Assembly (NCBI GenBank): GCA_905197385.1
Contig: CAJJYO010000079.1
Location: forward strand, 1 to 7,348
Reading direction: 5' to 3'
Length of the DNA: 7,348 nucleotides
Origin: an uncultured Collinsella sp.
GTDB lineage: Bacteria > Actinomycetota > Coriobacteriia > Coriobacteriales > Coriobacteriaceae
Position 1 is the stretch's first letter. Each line of letters starts with the position of its first letter. The translations under genes were made by a program, and so were the position numbers. Positions 5,360 through 7,348 of this stretch are shown piece after piece. Under the pieces are notes generated by a model, which made no database searches, had not been told where the DNA came from, and worked only from the letters and a program-made list of their open reading frames with translations.

Positions 5360-6259
5360 ATGGGCGAGGATGTCATGAATACTGCCAAGGCTGTGTCCGG
5401 CAAGGCAGACGCCCCAACCATCGAAATCGCTGCCCACGCCGGCACCTGCTACGGCGTGCAGCGCGCGCTCGATATGGCCCTGGCGGCCGCCCCGCAGGCG
5501 GGGGAGACCGCTCAGGTCCACACCCTGGGTCCGCTCATCCATAACCCCATCGTGGTGCGCGAGCTTGCCGAGGCAGGCGTCGGTCTGGCCGACACCCTGG
5601 ACGATGCCGCATCGGGCACCGTGATCATTCGCGCGCACGGTGTGGTGCCGCAGGTGATTGAGGCAGCTCGCGAGCGCGGCCTCGACGTGGTCGATGCTAC
5701 CTGCCCCTACGTCAAGAAGGTCCACGTGGCCGCCGAGCGCCTGGTGCGCGAGGGCTATCGCGTGCTCGTCGTGGGCGAGCCGGGCCATCCCGAGGTTGAG
5801 GGCATCCTGGGCCATGCCGGCGATGACGCGCAGGTCGTGAGTTGCGCCGCCGATGCGGACGCGCTGCCGCTCAAAGGCAAGGTAGGCCTGGTTGTGCAGA
5901 CCACCCAAACCGCGCAGAACCTGGCCGAGGTTGTAGCCTCCATCACCCCGCGCGTGCAGGAGCTGCGTGTGATCAACACCATCTGCGCCGCCACGAGCGA
6001 GCGACAGCAGGCAGCAGCCGCACTTGCCAACCGCTGCGACTGCATGGTCGTGGTGGGCGGTAAAAACTCGGGCAACACCCGCCGCCTGGCGCAGATTTGC
6101 GCCGATGTTTGCGAGCGCACACATCATATCGAGGAAGCTTCCGAGCTACAGGCCGCGTGGTTTACCGACGCTCACCACATCGGCATCACAGCCGGAGCCT
6201 CCACCCCGCAAGAACACATCGAGCGCGCCGTCGAGCGCATCAAGGAGCTTTGCCGCTAA
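5360..6259 (+). CDS. ispH: 4-hydroxy-3-methylbut-2-enyl diphosphate reductase
   Basis: IspH (LytB) is a soluble iron-sulfur enzyme for the last step of the MEP pathway, reducing HMBPP to IPP and DMAPP, the building blocks of isoprenoids. The three conserved cluster cysteines are visible: C30 in AGTCYGVQRA, C115 in DATCPYVKK and C209 in INTICAATSERQ. Substrate-site residues are also present: H61 in GPLIHNP, H93 in RAHG, H143 and E145 in PGHPEVEG, VQTTQT (179-184), S237 and N239 in GGKNSGNT, and S281 in TAGASTP. Length 299 is normal for a stand-alone IspH. The start is uncertain: ATG 5360 has a weak GGTAGG upstream, while ATG 5375 has GAGGA but only 4 bases away. Both precede the conserved part, so the enzyme is unaffected. 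Its place right after a plsC-like gene fits a known order. The identity is secure. Confidence 0.97.
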   Translation: MGEDVMNTAKAVSGKADAPTIEIAAHAGTCYGVQRALDMALAAAPQAGETAQVHTLGPLIHNPIVVRELAEAGVGLADTLDDAASGTVIIRAHGVVPQVIEAARERGLDVVDATCPYVKKVHVAAERLVREGYRVLVVGEPGHPEVEGILGHAGDDAQVVSCAADADALPLKGKVGLVVQTTQTAQNLAEVVASITPRVQELRVINTICAATSERQQAAAALANRCDCMVVVGGKNSGNTRRLAQICADVCERTHHIEEASELQAAWFTDAHHIGITAGASTPQEHIERAVERIKELCR

Positions 6260-6261
6260 TC

Positions 6262-7348
6262 ATGGACCAGACCGTACCCGCATACGCCGCCGAGGTGGCC
6301 GATTACGGGCGCAGCCGCGACCCCGAGCCGGGTGATGGCGCGCTTGTAAAGAGTGTGCGTCCCGAATCGCCCGCATGGGATGTGGGTATCGAGCCGGGCA
6401 TGCGCGTGCTCACGGTCAACGGCGAACAGCTGACCGATATGATCGTGTGGCTCTGGGAGGCCGACGACGACACCGTCGAGCTGGAGGTTTTCGATCCGCG
6501 CGACGGCACCGTCACCCCCGTTGAGCTTGATCGCTTTCCCGGCGAGGACTGGGGTCTGGAGTTCGATGGCCCCATCTTCGATGGCATGCGTACCTGCGTG
6601 AACGCCTGCGTGTTCTGCTTTATGACCATGCTGCCCAAGGGCGGACGCTCCACGCTCTACATCCGCGATGATGACTACCGCCTAAGCTTTTTGCAGGGCA
6701 ACTTCGTCACGCTGACCAACCTCACCGACGAAGATGTGCAAAACGTCATCCAACGCAACATGAGCCCCATGAACGTGTCGGTCCACGCCGTGAGCCCCGA
6801 CGTCCGCCGCCGCATGATGGGCCGCAACGCCCAGCGCGGCATGGACGTGCTCGAGGCCATCATGGCAGCCGGCATCGAGATCCACGCCCAGATTGTGCTG
6901 TGTCCCGGCATGAACGACGGCGAGGAGCTGGAAAAGACCCTGCGCTTTTGCGAGGAGCACGAGCAAATCACCAGTCTGGGCATTGTGCCGCTCGGTTTTA
7001 CCAAGCATCAGAACCGTTTTAGCTGGTCCTACAGCGACAAGCCCGAGCTAGCGCGCGAGACCATTGCCATGATCCGACCGTTCCAGGACCGTGCCTTCGA
7101 GCGCTTTGGCCGCCACACCTTCCAGATGAGCGACGAGTTCTACTTGGATGCCGGCATCGAGCCACCCGAGGCGGACTTTTACGACGGCTACCCGCAGTAC
7201 TACGACGGCATCGGTATGATCCGCTCCTATCTGGACGAGACCGACAACGTGCTCGCCGCCGATGCCGAGCGCCTGCGCCGAGTTCGCGAGGCAATCGCCG
7301 AGCGCAACCAGCGCCTTCTGTGCCTCTCCGGCGCCAGCGCTCGCGACA
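6262..7348 (+). CDS. PDZ-like / radical SAM / DUF512 protein (partial, runs off the window)
   Basis: The frame is open from ATG 6262 to the end of the window (362 codons plus one base), starting 2 bases after the ispH stop. AAGGAG at 6242-6247 inside ispH is 14 bases away, so coupling is likely. Residues about 26-90 resemble a PDZ domain (ALVKSVRPESPAWDVGIEPG, then MRVLTVNGE). Radical SAM cysteines follow as C112-X3-C116-X2-C119 in RTCVNACVFCFMTMLP, expected to hold a 4Fe-4S cluster that cleaves S-adenosylmethionine. The barrel continues through YRLSFLQGNFVTLTNL (139-154), MNVSVHAVSPDVR (170-182) and AQIVLCPGMNDG (209-220). The DUF512 part starts near 275, with SDEFYLDAG (290-298) and GIGMIRSYLDE (316-326). 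Family members are usually about 430-460 residues, so roughly the last fifth is missing. The domain set is widespread in Gram-positive bacteria, but to my knowledge its reaction is not established. Confidence 0.93.
   Translation, partial: MDQTVPAYAAEVADYGRSRDPEPGDGALVKSVRPESPAWDVGIEPGMRVLTVNGEQLTDMIVWLWEADDDTVELEVFDPRDGTVTPVELDRFPGEDWGLEFDGPIFDGMRTCVNACVFCFMTMLPKGGRSTLYIRDDDYRLSFLQGNFVTLTNLTDEDVQNVIQRNMSPMNVSVHAVSPDVRRRMMGRNAQRGMDVLEAIMAAGIEIHAQIVLCPGMNDGEELEKTLRFCEEHEQITSLGIVPLGFTKHQNRFSWSYSDKPELARETIAMIRPFQDRAFERFGRHTFQMSDEFYLDAGIEPPEADFYDGYPQYYDGIGMIRSYLDETDNVLAADAERLRRVREAIAERNQRLLCLSGASARD

Noticed and set aside
5354..6127. A 257-codon open frame on the minus strand opposite ispH
   Set aside because: It is the codon-phase mirror of ispH, whose catalytic cysteines are all present on the plus strand.

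Overview
The window is a GC-rich, densely packed stretch of bacterial chromosome. All supported genes lie on the + strand and are separated by gaps or overlaps of a few bases to about 85 bases. Gene order (ABC-F ATPase, small membrane protein, M50 site-2 protease, scpA, scpB, rluB, cmk, plsC-like, ispH, DUF512 radical SAM) and the strong GC bias at third codon positions suggest a high-GC Gram-positive bacterium. My best guess is the Coriobacteriia, something Collinsella-like. That placement rests on general resemblance and not on a database search.

Left part (1-1293): the 3' end of an ABC-F type ATPase gene overlaps a 98-residue two-helix membrane protein that I do not recognise. A complete membrane-embedded zinc protease of the M50/site-2 family follows. 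Middle (1294-3872): an 84-base gap with two small hairpins leads into scpA and scpB, the kleisin and winged-helix partners of the SMC condensin, which act in chromosome compaction and segregation. Next comes an rluB-type 23S rRNA pseudouridine synthase whose reading frame is broken inside its S4 RNA-binding domain. The 5' fragment ends in TGA and overlaps the ATG of the catalytic part in a TGATG junction. Right part (3873-7348): cmk (CMP kinase), a PlsC-like acyltransferase, ispH (last step of the MEP isoprenoid pathway) and the first 362 codons of a PDZ-radical SAM-DUF512 protein that runs off the window.

Together this is a housekeeping block joining chromosome segregation, rRNA modification, nucleotide supply, phospholipid synthesis and isoprenoid synthesis. 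Similar orders (scpA-scpB-rluB-cmk, cmk-plsC-ispH) are familiar from Gram-positive genomes. The tight spacing suggests one or two operons. I see no mobile element, tRNA, rRNA, CRISPR array or convincing promoter or terminator. I found no new multi-gene system. The points most worth checking are the rluB frame break, the unrecognised small membrane protein, the HX4E variant of the acyltransferase and the functionally uncharacterised DUF512 radical SAM protein.
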